Made by a program: the position numbers and the translations under genes
The notes under the pieces: model-generated
What the model saw: the letters and a program-made list of their open reading frames with translations, nothing else
Databases searched by the model: none
What the model was told of the DNA's origin: nothing
In this document: piece after piece, positions 44,901 through 51,708 of the stretch
Numbering within the stretch: the stretch's first letter is position 1
How the letters are laid out: the number at the start of each line of letters is the position of its first letter
From: Brevibacterium jeotgali
Lineage (GTDB): Bacteria > Actinomycetota > Actinomycetes > Actinomycetales > Brevibacteriaceae
Reading direction: 5' to 3'
DNA: 64,000 bases
Assembly: GCF_900169175.1 (NCBI RefSeq)
Contig: NZ_FXZM01000002.1
Coordinates: 62,001 to 126,000 of the forward strand

Positions 44901-45318
44901 CCGCGTCCGGATCCACCTGACCGGGAATGCGTTCGGTGAGGCCGATCGACAGCTCTGCGCCGAAGATCGTGGAGAGGTCGGCCTGCGCCGCGGCGGAGGC
45001 GAAGCGCGGTGCGCCGTAGAGGCCGTTGTGATCGGTGAGGGCGAGTCCCGCGAGTCCCGCTTCGACCGCTGTCTCGACGAGCTCCTCCGGCTCCGAGGCC
45101 CCATCGAGGAAGCTGAAGTCCGAATGGACGTGGAGCTCCGCATAGGACGTCCCCGCGGGGACGCGGGGTGCCGGTGCGTCCGGCAGCGTCCGGGCAGGTC
45201 GAGCCCCCCACGATCCGACGGAGACGGGCAGGTCTGTGCCCGCCTGTTCGGGCGGAGGCCGGTCGGAGAGCTTGCGTTCGAGCTCGGACCAGGGGGTGCG
45301 GGGATTGAAGCCCGTCAT
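41950..45318 (-). CDS. dnaE2: Error-prone DNA polymerase DnaE2
   Basis: 1122-residue C-family polymerase used for mutagenic translesion synthesis. It has an N-terminal PHP domain (ELHVHSDFSFLDGASEPEELVE), the polymerase palm with metal-binding PDIDIDIESDRRE, fingers, helix-hairpin-helix region and a C-terminal OB fold (FFNLEDEFGMLNVVC). It lacks the tau-binding tail of DnaE1. The ATG at 45318 is 14 nt after the imuB stop with GAGGGGAG 8 nt before it. Last gene of imuA'-imuB-dnaE2. A VPAGT-encoding palindrome lies in the linker before the PHP domain. Confidence 0.95.
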   Translation of the reverse strand: MTGFNPRTPWSELERKLSDRPPPEQAGTDLPVSVGSWGARPARTLPDAPAPRVPAGTSYAELHVHSDFSFLDGASEPEELVETAVEAGLAGLALTDHNGLYGAPRFASAAAQADLSTIFGAELSIGLTERIPGQVDPDAEHLLVLARGVDGYRRLSAAITTANMRGEKNRPVFHAEELYEETRTSDAWQLLTGCRKGPLARALADPADPDGGLTALRNLRDAAGRDNLAVELTRHGLPDDDERIRHLTELAERTGLPLVATNAVHYATRARHRDAQVRAAVRSRRSLEAMAGWLPPTASARIHTSEEMLARFPRAAVTHSARIAAEAAFSLRAAAPRLPTTPIPPGHTEAEYLRGLVFSGALHRYGSREAAPAAWAQVDRELDTIESMGFCGYFLIVWDIARFCRKHDIFCQGRGSAANSAVCYVLGITAVDAVRFGLLFDRFLTPDREGYPDIDIDIESDRREKVIQYVYDHYGRDRAAQVANVITYRAKSAVRDAASALGYAPGQQDAFSKGIRRWSSLPAAGEPVGDNEDGVPAPVLDAAAGLLGTPRHLGIHSGGMILADRPIGEVVPIEPATMEGRTVVQWDKDDCAAMDLVKFDLLGLGMLTALHESIDLIARHTGERIDRAELPQEDPDVFDMLCAADAVGVFQVESRAQIGTLPRLAPRSFYDLAVQVALIRPGPIQGGSVHPYIRRRQKKEEVTYLHPLLRSSLEKTLGVPLFQEQLMQMAMDVGGYTGADADELRRAMGSRRSDTRMRLLSERFLTGAAARGVDEEVAVQIFDKIAAFANYGFPESHAISFANLVYDSAWLKRHHHAAFTAGLLRAQPMGFYSPQSLLADARRHGVGVRPVDVNASEVLADLEEDPASGGGWPDAAGGLAIRVGLASVRDVGKDAAEVIVTARRSDGPFASVGEVAQRTGLPTRALEGLATAGAFASLGLGRREALWVAGGQAGASPATLPGTSGPETAPALPGMDAFETTLAELWATGVTVDGYPTEVLRDALRTRGYGSTREAWDVHDGTRVTVAGIVTHRQRPSTADGITFFNLEDEFGMLNVVCTRGLMQRHRRIALTKNVLAVTGLIQRADGALRPDGAPGAAVVSLYAHRLTPIATDIAPRARDFQ
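45148..45163. repeat. 16-bp palindrome, copy 1 (in dnaE2)
   Basis: CGTCCCCGCGGGGACG, identical to copies at 47026, 48504 and 49665. On the minus strand it is read within R-V-P-A-G-T of DnaE2, in the linker just before the PHP domain. Confidence 0.9.
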
Positions 45319-45331
45319 GCGGAGGCTCCCC

Positions 45332-46927
45332 TCATGCGTACTCGCCCAGCAGACGCCAGCGCCCTGCCTCTTTGCACACGAGGAAGGCGGCGCCGTCGTC
45401 GGCGAGCACCTGGAGACGCACCCGGTACTGACGGACGGCGGGATCCCACCAGCCGGTGTCGACCGGCCATGCTGACGAATGATCCACGATCCGGCGCGCG
45501 CCGGACCCGGGGATCCGCAGGAGGGCAGGCGGTCTGTCGAGGCCTGCCGGCCGTGCGCTGACAGTCCCACCGGACTCATCGAGCAGTTCGATGGGAGTGT
45601 CGAGAACGCGCACGGGGTGAGGGGCAGGGATCGCGCCCGGCCAGGGGGCCTTGGGATCGCGTTCGGCGCGGGGCGTCTGCTGCCACGGCGTCCAGAGGGT
45701 CGTCTCCCCGGGATCCCGGCCTCCCTGCAGGCCGGGGACCAGCACGGAGTCGGGACCGAACAGGCCCTGCACCCGCTCGAGGCTGTGGGAGACGTCGCCT
45801 GAGCTCCCGTCGAGGAGGCTGCGCTGGGTCTCGAGCGGGGCGGCGAGCTCTGCCGCGGTGAGTGTGAGGAGCGCGATCCCCTCGTCGACCCCGAGGCCGT
45901 CTTCGGGCGCGGAGGAGGGGTTGGTCCGGGGGTTTCGAGGGCTTCGGGAGCTCAGCCATCCCTCTGCCTGCCAGCGGACCCGGTCCGCGACCCGGTTGTC
46001 GTCCATGTCTTCGAGCCGCCACGTCCGCTCGTGGTGCTCTCCTGAGGTTGCGGTGAGTCGGATCGTCACCTGGGTGCACGCGAGTGCGCGCCGTCGGACC
46101 GCGGCGAAGAGCTCGGCGGCGGCGCTGCGGGCGCGGAAGGCGAGGACGTCCGTGCGCGGTGTCGGAGGTTCGAGGGGCGCCTCGACGGACAGGTCCGCTT
46201 CGCGCGTGTGGTCGCGCAGCCCTCGATGGCCGAGGCCCCGTGCGAGTTCCCGCGCGCGCATCCCCAGCTGCCCGAACCGCGTTCCTACGTCCGCCGGATC
46301 GAGCAGTGCGAGGTCGCCCAGTGTGCGGAGCCCCAGCCGGGTGAGCACACTCACAAGGTCTCTGAGGTCCTCCGGATCGAGGGTCTCGTCGAGGAGATCT
46401 GCGGCTTCGAGTGCGTGGACGGGCTGCGCGGCGAGGAACTTCGGGGTGCGACCGGCCTCGACACGGGTGGAGGTGCGTGCGGCCAGGAGCGCGGCGAAGG
46501 GCGTGTCCGCGATCCCGGGCAGGAACTCCCAGCCGGTCGACTCCGTGAGCCGAGCGAGCAGATGCTCCACCGCCGAGGCCTCATCCGTGTGCACGTGCTG
46601 CAGGGAGTCGGCCGGAACGCTCACCGCTCCGGGCCCCAGCACGGTGAAGCGGGCGACTGCGGTGTCGAGGGCCTGAGTCGCTGCGACGAAGAGGCGGGCC
46701 TCCCCCTCCGGATCCCACGCTGCGAGGACCAGGCCCGGGCAGCGACTCCGAGCCGCTCGGGTCACCATGTTCCGACTGATCCCCAGTGCTCGGGCCGGCG
46801 CATTCGCAGAGACCACGCGGTTCGCCCGCATGACGGCGACGGGGTCCGTGGCAGACAGGTCCGCGTCGATCGCCGCTGCGAGCGCCGGCCAGTCGGGAAC
46901 GATGAGGGCGAGGAGCCGCTGCGTCAT
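45332..46927 (-). CDS. imuB: Y-family polymerase-like mutasome protein ImuB
   Basis: 531-residue DinB-like protein lacking the conserved catalytic acidic residues of active Y-family polymerases (its palm begins LLALIVPDWPALAAAIDADL). It serves as the adaptor linking DnaE2 and ImuA' to the beta clamp. Helix-hairpin-helix and little-finger-like regions follow (about 180-340), then a long C-terminal part ending in the conserved VCKEAGRWRLLGEYA. It overlaps imuA' by 4 nt and precedes dnaE2 by 13 nt. Confidence 0.9.
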   Translation of the reverse strand: MTQRLLALIVPDWPALAAAIDADLSATDPVAVMRANRVVSANAPARALGISRNMVTRAARSRCPGLVLAAWDPEGEARLFVAATQALDTAVARFTVLGPGAVSVPADSLQHVHTDEASAVEHLLARLTESTGWEFLPGIADTPFAALLAARTSTRVEAGRTPKFLAAQPVHALEAADLLDETLDPEDLRDLVSVLTRLGLRTLGDLALLDPADVGTRFGQLGMRARELARGLGHRGLRDHTREADLSVEAPLEPPTPRTDVLAFRARSAAAELFAAVRRRALACTQVTIRLTATSGEHHERTWRLEDMDDNRVADRVRWQAEGWLSSRSPRNPRTNPSSAPEDGLGVDEGIALLTLTAAELAAPLETQRSLLDGSSGDVSHSLERVQGLFGPDSVLVPGLQGGRDPGETTLWTPWQQTPRAERDPKAPWPGAIPAPHPVRVLDTPIELLDESGGTVSARPAGLDRPPALLRIPGSGARRIVDHSSAWPVDTGWWDPAVRQYRVRLQVLADDGAAFLVCKEAGRWRLLGEYA

Positions 46928-47802
46928 GAGGCACCGGCGGAGCGCTCGGAGGTGTTCGAAGGGTCTGCGGTGTTCGAGGGGTCTGAGGCGCTCGAGGGAT
47001 CTGGTGCGTTCGAGACGAGTCGGAGCGTCCCCGCGGGGACGCTGGAGGATGTGGGGGCGTCGGAGGAGGGAGAGGTGCGAGGCTGCGGGGTGGTGCGAGG
47101 CTGCGGGGTGGTGATCGCGCCGTGGGGGTCTGGGAGGACGAGGGTGTGCTCCCCAGTGTGCGCGCTGCGCAGGCGCAGGGTCCGCCTCCGCAGGCGGCCC
47201 GTGCCGCGGTCCGTTCCCTCCCAAGACTCCTCGAGGACTGTCAGGCGTTCGGAGCTGCCGGGGAACGCGCTTCCCCGGTCCTTCACTGCCCTACCGCCAT
47301 TCAGCAGGATGAGAGTCGCTCTGCTGTCTCGGAGCTTGGCGGCGATCCGCGCCCTGTCCCCCGCCGAGGCGGAGAAGCCCGGGTCGACGACGAGCACATC
47401 GAAGGACTCCAGCAGGATCGACGTCACGCGCATCCAGTCCTGCGCAGGGGTGTCGAGACAGACGAAGCGCGACAGATCGACTCCCAGATCCCGCATGGCT
47501 GCGGCCGCCGGTGCTCCCAGCCCGATGCCCGCACACCACCCTCCGTCCCTGGTCGTCTCCGCGCAGCAGGCCAGCGCGAGGGAGAGCACGGCCCGACCGC
47601 TGATGGAGACGACTTCTCCCGGGGGAAGGCCTCCTCGGGCGAAGAGTCCTGCGAGTGCGGAGCTGACCGGCCGGGGGCGAGCTTGATCGATGAGGGCCGT
47701 CGCCGTGGGGATGCCCAGTGAGCGACTCAGCTTCTGCGTGAGTGCGCGCGCATCCGTCACTGCATCTGCAGCGGCGGTGGCGGGCGTGGGGGCGACGGAC
47801 AT
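46924..47802 (-). CDS. imuA: RecA-like mutasome protein ImuA'
   Basis: 292-residue RecA-fold protein without a usable Walker A loop (ISGRAVLSLALACC replaces it). The Walker B-like strand is DVLVVDPGF. ImuA' is required for ImuB/DnaE2 mutagenesis. The C-terminal 70 residues are low-complexity, built from tandem repeats (TTPQPR twice; DPSN units) plus a VPAGT palindrome. The ATG at 47802 follows GATACT by 6 nt, and a perfect LexA box sits immediately upstream; an earlier in-frame ATG would place coding sequence across that box. Confidence 0.85.
   Translation of the reverse strand: MSVAPTPATAAADAVTDARALTQKLSRSLGIPTATALIDQARPRPVSSALAGLFARGGLPPGEVVSISGRAVLSLALACCAETTRDGGWCAGIGLGAPAAAAMRDLGVDLSRFVCLDTPAQDWMRVTSILLESFDVLVVDPGFSASAGDRARIAAKLRDSRATLILLNGGRAVKDRGSAFPGSSERLTVLEESWEGTDRGTGRLRRRTLRLRSAHTGEHTLVLPDPHGAITTPQPRTTPQPRTSPSSDAPTSSSVPAGTLRLVSNAPDPSSASDPSNTADPSNTSERSAGAS
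46951..47004. repeat. 3 x 18-bp degenerate tandem repeat in imuA' tail
   Basis: Units GGTGTTCGAAGGGTCTGC, GGTGTTCGAGGGGTCTGA and GGCGCTCGAGGGATCTGG, in frame, giving repeated D-P-S-(N/S) residues on the minus strand. Confidence 0.85.
47026..47041. repeat. 16-bp palindrome, copy 2 (in imuA')
   Basis: CGTCCCCGCGGGGACG, read as S-V-P-A-G-T in the disordered C-terminal tail of ImuA'. Confidence 0.9.
47075..47110. repeat. 2 x 18-bp perfect tandem repeat in imuA'
   Basis: Two identical copies of GTGCGAGGCTGCGGGGTG, in frame, encoding the repeated TTPQPR hexapeptide. Confidence 0.9.
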
Positions 47803-47812
47803 ACCTCCAGTA

Positions 47813-47828
47813 TCGAACACACGTTCGA
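47813..47828. promoter_or_regulatory. LexA (SOS) box of imuA'-imuB-dnaE2
   Basis: TCGAAC-ACAC-GTTCGA, a perfect match to the actinobacterial/Gram-positive SOS palindrome. It abuts the -10-like GATACT, which is 6 nt from the imuA' ATG, so LexA would block the promoter. The operon should be DNA-damage inducible. Confidence 0.9.
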
Positions 47829-47852
47829 ACGCGGCAAGTGTGCTGGTGTCGC

Positions 47853-49463
47853 TCACGCAGAGCTCTGCGTCTGCTCATCGCCCCGATGCTCACACAGAGT
47901 CCTCTCCGCGTCGAACAGCCAGGCGACTCCTGCATCGAGGGTGAAGCCCCACCCTCCGCCGATCGTCACGATGTCCGGCTCGCAGGGCCCCAGACGGGCG
48001 TTCGGGAGGTCGACGAGTGACGGGTGGGTGACGGTCGCTGCGGCCCTGAGGTCGGCGGGCAGTTCATCGCCTGCACGGAGAAGCGCGCCTTCTTCTGTGT
48101 GGAAGTCGAATCCCGACCCCGCGCGGAGAGCACCTGTGAGTGGCCGAGCGACGGCTCGGGTGATGCGCAGACGGTTCTCGTGGACGGCGATGTGGTGCGA
48201 GCGGCAGAGGAGGAGCATGTTGTCCATGTCGGTGGGACCGCCCTCGCTCCACATGCGGATGTGATGGGCTTCCAGGCTGTGACGACGGGTGCAGTCGGGG
48301 AACTGGCAGTGGAGGTCCCTGGCGGACAGGGCGATGCGCTGCTGAGGAGATGCCAGCCTGCGGGAGCGTCCCAGCGCAAGCACATCGCCGCTGGCGTCGA
48401 CCAGGGCCCCGACCAGTTCGCCTCCACAGGCCAGGCGAGCAGCGGAGGCGGTCGTCAGCGGACCGCGCTCCGCCGTGTGGCAGCGTTCCCTGCATCCCTG
48501 TGACGTCCCCGCGGGGACGTCTGCGCCGCTGCCGGCGCCGAGGGCTTCCGGCGAGACGTGCACGACGACCGTGGCGCGTGCCGCGCGCCCCCGATCCTTC
48601 CGTGTCAGCTCATCCCGATGTTCCCGGATGACCTCGCAGAGGGCGTCGACCCGCGTCGCGCGATGTTCGGCGCGCACGGGCGGCTCGTCGGCTTCGTCGT
48701 CAGACTCATCCGCGCGCTCGAGGCGCTCGCGGACTGCATCGAGCGCTTCGAGGAGTTCGATCGCATCGGCCTCCGGCAGATCCAGGATGATGCGGGTCCG
48801 CCCGTACTGCTGGGTGGAGATGTGCAGAGAGTCCTGCTCCAGCCGACGAGGCAGACGAACGGCGACCTCAGCATCTTCGGTGGCCCCAGCATCTTCGGTG
48901 ACCTCGGAGTCCTCACGGGTGGGAGCCTCGGCGGAGGGGGTCAGGGGGACCCGGAGCTCGGCGATGTCCTCCGGCATGCGGCCCACGAGCGATCCGAGCA
49001 GTTCCTCCGGATCCGAGGAGTCGAGTCGCCGGTAGGCGGCGACCATCGCGGAGATCTGGGAGGCGGTCGCGTGGCGGGTGATCTCTGCCGCTTCCTCGTC
49101 GTCGATGCGACCGCTCAGACGGGTGATCTCCCGCGCCTTGCTGAAGGAGATCCTCCCCTCCTCCAGCAGGGAGGCGACCTGTGGCAGATCGCGAAGGCCC
49201 CGCATGACCCGGATGTGCTCCCGTGCGGTGTGCGAATCCATCTCGCAGACGAAGGACACCCACTGGGCGAGGGTGCGGATTCCGATCCAGTGCGTCCATG
49301 CCTCTGATCGGTCGATCCGGTCGAGCAGCTGCAGGAACTGCGCCTGCTGCCGGGCGATACTGCCGGCGAGTCGACGCATCCGGTCTGCGATCTCCTGCGC
49401 CTCGTCGATCCCGACCGCGTCGTGAGGGCCGTCGGTGCTGAGTCCGTCGGTGCTGCCTGTCAT
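47853..49463 (-). CDS. DUF222 / HNH endonuclease-signature protein (13E12 family)
   Basis: 536-residue protein with an N-terminal DUF222 helical domain (about 20-300) and a C-terminal HNH nuclease motif (CQFPDCTRRHSLEAHHIRMW then NMLLLCRSHHIAVHE). The family is multicopy and strongly expanded in actinobacteria; its biological role is not settled. AGGAGG stands 5 nt before the ATG. A VPAGT palindrome lies in the linker between the two domains. It is just upstream of the SOS-controlled mutasome on the same strand, but the LexA box separates them. Confidence 0.87.
   Translation of the reverse strand: MTGSTDGLSTDGPHDAVGIDEAQEIADRMRRLAGSIARQQAQFLQLLDRIDRSEAWTHWIGIRTLAQWVSFVCEMDSHTAREHIRVMRGLRDLPQVASLLEEGRISFSKAREITRLSGRIDDEEAAEITRHATASQISAMVAAYRRLDSSDPEELLGSLVGRMPEDIAELRVPLTPSAEAPTREDSEVTEDAGATEDAEVAVRLPRRLEQDSLHISTQQYGRTRIILDLPEADAIELLEALDAVRERLERADESDDEADEPPVRAEHRATRVDALCEVIREHRDELTRKDRGRAARATVVVHVSPEALGAGSGADVPAGTSQGCRERCHTAERGPLTTASAARLACGGELVGALVDASGDVLALGRSRRLASPQQRIALSARDLHCQFPDCTRRHSLEAHHIRMWSEGGPTDMDNMLLLCRSHHIAVHENRLRITRAVARPLTGALRAGSGFDFHTEEGALLRAGDELPADLRAAATVTHPSLVDLPNARLGPCEPDIVTIGGGWGFTLDAGVAWLFDAERTLCEHRGDEQTQSSA
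48504..48519. repeat. 16-bp palindrome, copy 3 (in HNH gene)
   Basis: CGTCCCCGCGGGGACG (18 bp counting the flanking A and T), read as D-V-P-A-G-T in the linker before the HNH domain. Confidence 0.9.
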
Positions 49464-49597
49464 CGCATCCTCCTGGGTGCCGCCGGGGATCCGCGACCTC
49501 GTCGTCGCGGGCGGGCTCCCCGATCTGCCGCTGTGCTGACACAGTAGAAGGAGGCACGGACACGGGAAGACGATCTTCTGACCTCACTGCTATGCAC

Positions 49598-49614
49598 TCG
49601 ATCATCATGATCGA
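49598..49614. promoter_or_regulatory. 17-bp palindrome in HNH-trmL intergenic region
   Basis: TCGATCAT-C-ATGATCGA, a perfect inverted repeat in the 236-bp divergent spacer, which is less GC-rich than its surroundings. It may be an operator for either gene. Confidence 0.35.
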
Positions 49615-49664
49615 CAGATCAAGCGAACTGACCGTCTTCGTGGCTTCCGTGCGGACCCCTGCAG

Positions 49665-49680
49665 CGTCCCCGCGGGGACG
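49665..49680. repeat. 16-bp palindrome, copy 4 (upstream of trmL)
   Basis: CGTCCCCGCGGGGACG, the only intergenic copy. It ends 3 bp before the trmL -10 element TAGGCT (49684-49689), i.e. in the -35/spacer region. Confidence 0.9.
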
Positions 49681-49683
49681 GCA

Positions 49684-49689
49684 GTAGGC
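49684..49689 (+). promoter_or_regulatory. -10 element of trmL
   Basis: TAGGCT with 10 nt to the ATG at 49700, leaving a leader of only a few nucleotides. Confidence 0.4.
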
Positions 49690-49699
49690 TGAAGCCCTT

Positions 49700-50170
49700 A
49701 TGAAGGGCCTGAGCATCGTCTTCCACACGCCAGAGATCCCCGGCAACACCGGCAATGCAATCCGTCTTGCGGCCGTGACCGGAGCGCATCTGCACCTCGT
49801 CGAACCCCTGGGGTTCGACCTGTCCGACGCCAAGCTGCGGCGAGCAGGGCTCGACTACCACGACCTCGCGCACGTGACCGTCCACCCGACCCTGGAGGAT
49901 GTGTGGGAGACGCTGGGTGAGCGCCGCGTCATCGCCTTCACGACGCGCACGCAGGACAGCTTCGCGGACGTCGCCTACCAGCCCGGTGACGTGCTCCTGT
50001 TCGGGAGGGAGTCCACGGGGCTGCCCGACGAGGTCGTCGACGATCCGCACGTCGACCTCCAGGTGCGGATCCCCATGCAGCCGTCCCGCCGGTCACTCAA
50101 CCTTGCGAACTCCGCCTCGATCGCGGTCTACGAAGCCTGGCGGCAGCACGGGTACCCCGGCGGGGCGTGA
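49700..50170 (+). CDS. trmL: tRNA (cytidine/uridine-34-2'-O)-methyltransferase TrmL
   Basis: 156-residue SPOUT methyltransferase, the minimal single-domain length for TrmL/YibK. It modifies the wobble ribose of tRNA-Leu. The knot motifs are PGNTGNAIRLAA, LLFGRESTGLPDEV and the C-terminal RIPMQPSRRSLNLANSASI. It is followed by a ThiD-family kinase on the same strand, with a separate promoter. Confidence 0.92.
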   Translation: MKGLSIVFHTPEIPGNTGNAIRLAAVTGAHLHLVEPLGFDLSDAKLRRAGLDYHDLAHVTVHPTLEDVWETLGERRVIAFTTRTQDSFADVAYQPGDVLLFGRESTGLPDEVVDDPHVDLQVRIPMQPSRRSLNLANSASIAVYEAWRQHGYPGGA

Positions 50171-50178
50171 CGAAGCGA

Positions 50179-50184
50179 TATGAT
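50179..50184 (+). promoter_or_regulatory. -10 element of the ThiD-family kinase gene
   Basis: TATGAT about 135 nt before the ATG at 50319, so the transcript carries a leader of about 128 nt. Confidence 0.45.
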
Positions 50185-50190
50185 CGGGGC

Positions 50191-50318
50191 GAACCGTTCG
50201 GGCTCAGCGATGCGCCTCCCCCAGGCCCGTCGTCGAAGCTCGGAAGCCTCCGCGGACGCAGCTGACTGCGGCTGCGGAAGCAGACACTGAAGACCAACGA
50301 CGAAGGACATCGTCTCGC
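50191..50318 (+). other. Structured 5' leader of the ThiD-family kinase gene
   Basis: Roughly 128-nt leader with inverted repeats such as GCAGC/GCTGC around ACTGCG-type sequence and a purine-rich GAAGGA about 11 nt before the ATG. I looked for the TPP riboswitch core (CUGAGA and GAACCUGA-like boxes) and did not find it. Confidence 0.3.
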
Positions 50319-51185
50319 ATGACTGATCCCACCACTCCCCGTGTCCTCACCATTGCAGGATCTGATGTGTCCGGAGGCGCGGGCATCGAAGCGGACCTCA
50401 AGATGATCAACGAGTACGGTGCGTTCGGCACCGCCGTCGTCACCTGCGTCGTCACATTCGATCCGGACGACTCGTTCGGGCACGCCATCAGCTTCCTCGA
50501 CACGGACCTCATCGTCCAGCAGCTGGAATCCACACTCGCGATCCACGACTTCTCCGTCATCAAATCGGGGATGCTCGGGTCCGTCGATTCGGCGCTCGCC
50601 CTCGCCGGCCGTCTCCGTGAGAACGAGCTGCCCTACGTGTTCGATCCGGTGCTCGTCTGCAAGGGCAGCGGCACGATGGTCGACCTCAAGGACCTGTTCG
50701 TCGAGAACCTCGTGCCACTGGCGACTGTCATCACCCCGAACCTCGAGGAGGCGGCGACGCTGACCGACGCGGATCCGATCGAGTCGATCGACGAGATGGT
50801 CACGGCCGCTCGCGCGATCAAGGCGATGGGCGCCGAGCACGTCGTCGTGAAGGGCGGCGCGCGTCTGGCCGGACCGGACGCCATCGACGTCCTTCTCGAG
50901 GAGACGGAGTCGGGAGAGCGCATCACTGTTCTCACAGCACCGAAGGCGAACGAGAAGCTCGTGAACGGTGCGGGATGCTCCTTCGCCTCATCGATCGCGG
51001 CGGGACTCGCCACGGGTCTTGACGTCGCGGAGGCGGTCCGGAGCGCGAAGGCCCGGGTCGCCCACGGGATCGCCTCCTCGCTCGTGAACGCGACCGGGGT
51101 CGATTCGCTCTTCCACCCCGCCGCGCGTGTGCAGCCGCAGGAGGGACTGTTCGTGACAGTGGAGGACTACGGCGCGGAGGACTGA
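50319..51185 (+). CDS. thiD: ThiD/PdxK-family kinase (HMP-P or pyridoxine kinase)
   Basis: 288-residue ribokinase-fold kinase. The N-terminal substrate site is LTIAGSDVSGGAGIEADLK, the ATP/anion-hole motif is NGAGCSFASSIAAGLA and a Cys is retained in DPVLVCKGSG. ThiD phosphorylates hydroxymethylpyrimidine (twice); in some Gram-positives the same subfamily acts mainly as pyridoxal kinase. No other thiamine genes lie nearby, so pyridoxal kinase remains a real alternative. Confidence 0.8.
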   Translation: MTDPTTPRVLTIAGSDVSGGAGIEADLKMINEYGAFGTAVVTCVVTFDPDDSFGHAISFLDTDLIVQQLESTLAIHDFSVIKSGMLGSVDSALALAGRLRENELPYVFDPVLVCKGSGTMVDLKDLFVENLVPLATVITPNLEEAATLTDADPIESIDEMVTAARAIKAMGAEHVVVKGGARLAGPDAIDVLLEETESGERITVLTAPKANEKLVNGAGCSFASSIAAGLATGLDVAEAVRSAKARVAHGIASSLVNATGVDSLFHPAARVQPQEGLFVTVEDYGAED

Positions 51186-51204
51186 ACGCTCAGACCGAAT
51201 GACT

Positions 51205-51243
51205 GCGGGCCCGGAACCCTCGCGCAGAGGATTCCGGGCCCGC
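51205..51243. terminator. Bidirectional terminator, thiD / rpmE
   Basis: Perfect 12-bp stem GCGGGCCCGGAA / TTCCGGGCCCGC with a 15-nt loop that can pair further (CCTC/GAGG). It lies between convergent stop codons. Confidence 0.7.
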
Positions 51244-51261
51244 GGTCGTGCGAGGACGCGT

Positions 51262-51516
51262 TCAGCGGCGGCCGAAGCCCTTGTAGCGGTCCTTGAACTT
51301 CTCCACGCGGCCGGCGGAGTCGAGGATGCGCTGCTTGCCCGTGTAGAACGGGTGCGATGCCGAAGAGATCTCGACGTCGATCACGGGGTACGTGTTGCCG
51401 TCCTCCCACTCGAGGGTCTTCTCGCTCGTCGCGGTCGACCGGGTGAGGAACTGGGTGCCGGAAGCGAGGTCATTGAAGATGACCGGGCTGTACTCCGGGT
51501 GGATGTCCTTCTTCAT
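51262..51516 (-). CDS. rpmE2: 50S ribosomal protein bL31, type B
   Basis: 84-residue L31 without the zinc-binding CxxC motifs, hence the zinc-independent B type: [20 protein letters not shown] ... [34 protein letters not shown]. In many actinobacteria this paralogue replaces the zinc form under zinc limitation through Zur; no obvious Zur box was recognised here. AAAGGA precedes the ATG. A long structured leader lies upstream. Confidence 0.93.
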   Translation of the reverse strand: MKKDIHPEYSPVIFNDLASGTQFLTRSTATSEKTLEWEDGNTYPVIDVEISSASHPFYTGKQRILDSAGRVEKFKDRYKGFGRR

Positions 51517-51643
51517 TCTGAGTCCTTTGCTGTGAATTCTGATCAGGCCCTGATGCAGCTCGCGCTGCCTGCCAGTGCCCGAATTCCGCACTGGTCCGCG
51601 ACCGACATGGAGGCCTGGCCCCGTAGGGCCGCGCGCGGACCGG
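51517..51643 (-). promoter_or_regulatory. Structured leader of rpmE2, L31-leader-like
   Basis: TACAAT (51655-51650, minus) predicts a leader of about 127 nt. It can form a long-range GGTCCGCG/CGCGGACC helix enclosing a GGCCC/GGGCC hairpin, then CCAGTGC/GCACTGG and a GCAGC-GCGA-GCTGC hairpin. Autoregulatory L31 leaders are known in Actinobacteria; identity with that class is not confirmed. Confidence 0.45.
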
Positions 51644-51696
51644 CTACTCATTGTACACGGGGGCGGAGCACTCCTGGTCAGGAGAGCGCTCCTGGT

Positions 51697-51702
51697 TAGG
51701 CT
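51697..51702 (+). promoter_or_regulatory. -10 element of the YbaK-like gene
   Basis: TAGGCT with 6 nt (GAGGGC) to the ATG at 51709: leaderless spacing. Confidence 0.5.
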
Positions 51703-51708
51703 GAGGGC

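Noticed and set aside
41953..45561. A 1202-codon open frame on the plus strand opposite dnaE2
   Set aside because: It is antisense to a full-length DnaE2 with intact motifs; long antisense frames are expected in DNA of this GC content. Its translation is Arg/Gly/Glu-rich with no domain.
47853..49463. Homing endonuclease or mobile element for the HNH gene
   Set aside because: The DUF222-HNH layout is the common chromosomal 13E12 family; no intron, intein or terminal repeats are seen.
45148..49680. CRISPR array formed by the repeated 16-mer
   Set aside because: The four copies are 1.1-1.9 kb apart and lie inside genes; there are no regular spacers and no cas genes in the window.
50171..50318. 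TPP riboswitch before the ThiD-family gene
   Set aside because: The conserved CUGAGA and ACC-GAACCUGA type boxes are missing.
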